Assembly: GCA_937928585.1 (NCBI GenBank)
Contig: CALEZK010000455.1
Location: forward strand, 1 to 15,321
Length of the DNA stretch: 15,321 nt
Direction of reading: 5' to 3'
From: an uncultured bacterium
GTDB lineage: Bacteria; Hydrogenedentota; Hydrogenedentia; Hydrogenedentales; SLHB01
The notes below the pieces were generated by a model that had not been told where the DNA came from, ran no database searches, and saw nothing but the letters and a program-made list of their open reading frames with translations. Below are positions 14,280-15,321 of the stretch, piece by piece. Position 1 is the stretch's first letter, and each line of letters opens with the position of its first letter. The position numbers and the translations under genes were made by a program.

Positions 14280-15321
14280 GTTTGATTGAGCAGTTATTAC
14301 AGCGGGCCATCGACAAGGACGCCTCAGACGTCCATATCAAGTCGGATGGCCCGCCGTATTTTCGGATAGACGGTGAATTAATCCCGCGCCGACGAGAAAT
14401 ATCTGCGGCAGAGGTGGAAGGCATCATTAACGAACTGCTCAACCCTGCGCAGCGCGAGCACCTCGAGAAGTTGGGCGAAGTCGACTTGGCTTATTCGCAT
14501 CCTAGGCTGGGGCGTTTTCGTGTGAACGTGTTTCATCAACGCGGCACGACTTCGATGGTAATGCGGCGCATCAAGAGCGTAGTGCCGAGCTTTGAAGAAC
14601 TATTTTTACCGCCGGCTATCGAACGACTGACGCGGTTGCAACGCGGGCTTGTGTTGATTACGGGGACGACAGGTAGCGGCAAGTCCACTTCACTTGCGGC
14701 AATAATCGACTACATCAACGAACGGCGCAAATGTCATATTGTCACCATTGAAGACCCCATCGAATATACGCACCGGGACAAACTGGCAGTGGTGAACCAG
14801 CGCGAAATCCATATTGATACGACCAGCTTCACGACGGCGTTGCGCGCGGTGATGCGTCAGGATCCGGACGTGATACTTGTTGGCGAGATGCGCGACTTGG
14901 ATACGTTTCAGGCTGCCATTAGCGCGACGGAGACGGGCCATCTTGTGTTTACGACTTTGCACACCACGGATGCGATGCAGACAGTTGACCGAATTGTGGA
15001 TTTGTTTCCTACGAACCAGCAGGACCAGGTGCGTTCGCAGTTGTCGATGAATCTGAAGGCGATAGTTTGCCAGCGGCTGTTACCGCGAACGAACGGGGGG
15101 CGAGGGCCGGCGTGCGAAGTACTGTTTGTGAGTCCTGGCGTGCAGAAGCTCATCAAAGAGAACCGGCTCGACAAAATCCCTACTGCCATTCAGCAAGGGC
15201 GCGAGGACGGAAGCCAGTCCTTTAATGACAGCCTGTACGCGCTGCTCAAAGCAAAGCTGATTACAGAGAGCGTTGCGCTCGAAGTTTCCGACAATCCCGC
15301 GCAGCTGAGCCTCATGCTTCA
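14276..15321 (+). CDS. Type IV pilus retraction ATPase, PilT/PilU family (3' end cut by window)
   Basis: The open frame from GTG 14276 runs to the window edge with 348 complete codons, close to full PilT length. The N-terminal domain begins SLIEQLLQRAIDKDASDVHIKSDG, typical of PilT (first part shown as a landmark). The motor core has Walker A GTTGSGKS (130-137), the Asp box around TIEDPIEY (157-164), Walker B DVILVGEMRD (198-207) and the His box HLVFTTLHTTD (222-232). ATP hydrolysis in a cytoplasmic hexamer powers pilus retraction in this family. The C-terminal part (GREDGSQSFNDSLYALL, and ALEVSDNPAQLSLML) looks closer to PilU than to PilT. GTGA overlaps the ftsZ stop, giving translational coupling. 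Confidence 0.94.
   Translation, partial: MSLIEQLLQRAIDKDASDVHIKSDGPPYFRIDGELIPRRREISAAEVEGIINELLNPAQREHLEKLGEVDLAYSHPRLGRFRVNVFHQRGTTSMVMRRIKSVVPSFEELFLPPAIERLTRLQRGLVLITGTTGSGKSTSLAAIIDYINERRKCHIVTIEDPIEYTHRDKLAVVNQREIHIDTTSFTTALRAVMRQDPDVILVGEMRDLDTFQAAISATETGHLVFTTLHTTDAMQTVDRIVDLFPTNQQDQVRSQLSMNLKAIVCQRLLPRTNGGRGPACEVLFVSPGVQKLIKENRLDKIPTAIQQGREDGSQSFNDSLYALLKAKLITESVALEVSDNPAQLSLML

Overview
The window comes from a moderately GC-rich bacterial chromosome. It carries a genuine murC-ftsQ-ftsZ cluster. It also has a Tat-exported sulfatase fused to helical repeats and a Tat-exported sugar isomerase/epimerase-like protein, a gene style common in the PVC/Planctomycetes neighbourhood. Most classical Planctomycetes lack ftsZ, so I infer a related uncultured lineage such as Hydrogenedentota. 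This placement rests on gene content only. No rRNA, tRNA, CRISPR array, transposase or phage gene was seen.

Left part (1-7003). A leftward, edge-truncated DUF1254 protein with a signal peptide (1-877) diverges from a rightward multi-pass membrane protein of no family I recognise (1031-2458). This converges on a leftward three-gene unit read from 5982 to 2490: a TIM-barrel isomerase/epimerase-like protein, an uncharacterised Cys-rich protein, then the sulfatase. The three are joined by two 4-nt ATGA stop/start overlaps, so they are probably co-translated and perhaps act in breakdown of sulfated or modified sugars. A beta-propeller protein (6059-7003) diverges from this unit across 76 bp.

Middle part (7004-10419). 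Single genes are separated by unusually structured intergenic DNA: a GNAT acetyltransferase, an SDR resembling type-2 3-hydroxyacyl-CoA dehydrogenase, a ferritin-like protein with a complete set of candidate iron ligands, and a convergent enoyl-CoA hydratase/isomerase family gene. The gaps hold two clusters of short palindromes (7142-7311 and 8959-9043), a tandem 7-mer/6-mer repeat tract (7894-7978), and an 8-bp inverted repeat just before the ferritin-like gene's ribosome-binding site.

Right part (10420-15321). An AT-rich leader with several dyads precedes murC. Then follow ftsQ (4-nt overlap), ftsZ (64-nt gap) and a PilT/PilU-type retraction ATPase (4-nt GTGA overlap), cut by the window edge. 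Peptidoglycan precursor ligation, divisome assembly, the Z-ring and a type IV pilus motor thus look like one transcription unit, with no ftsA between ftsQ and ftsZ.

I found no clearly novel multi-gene system. The items most worth following are the palindrome clusters, the ftsZ-pilT/U coupling, the unrecognised membrane protein, and unusual active-site residues in MurC and the crotonase-family protein.
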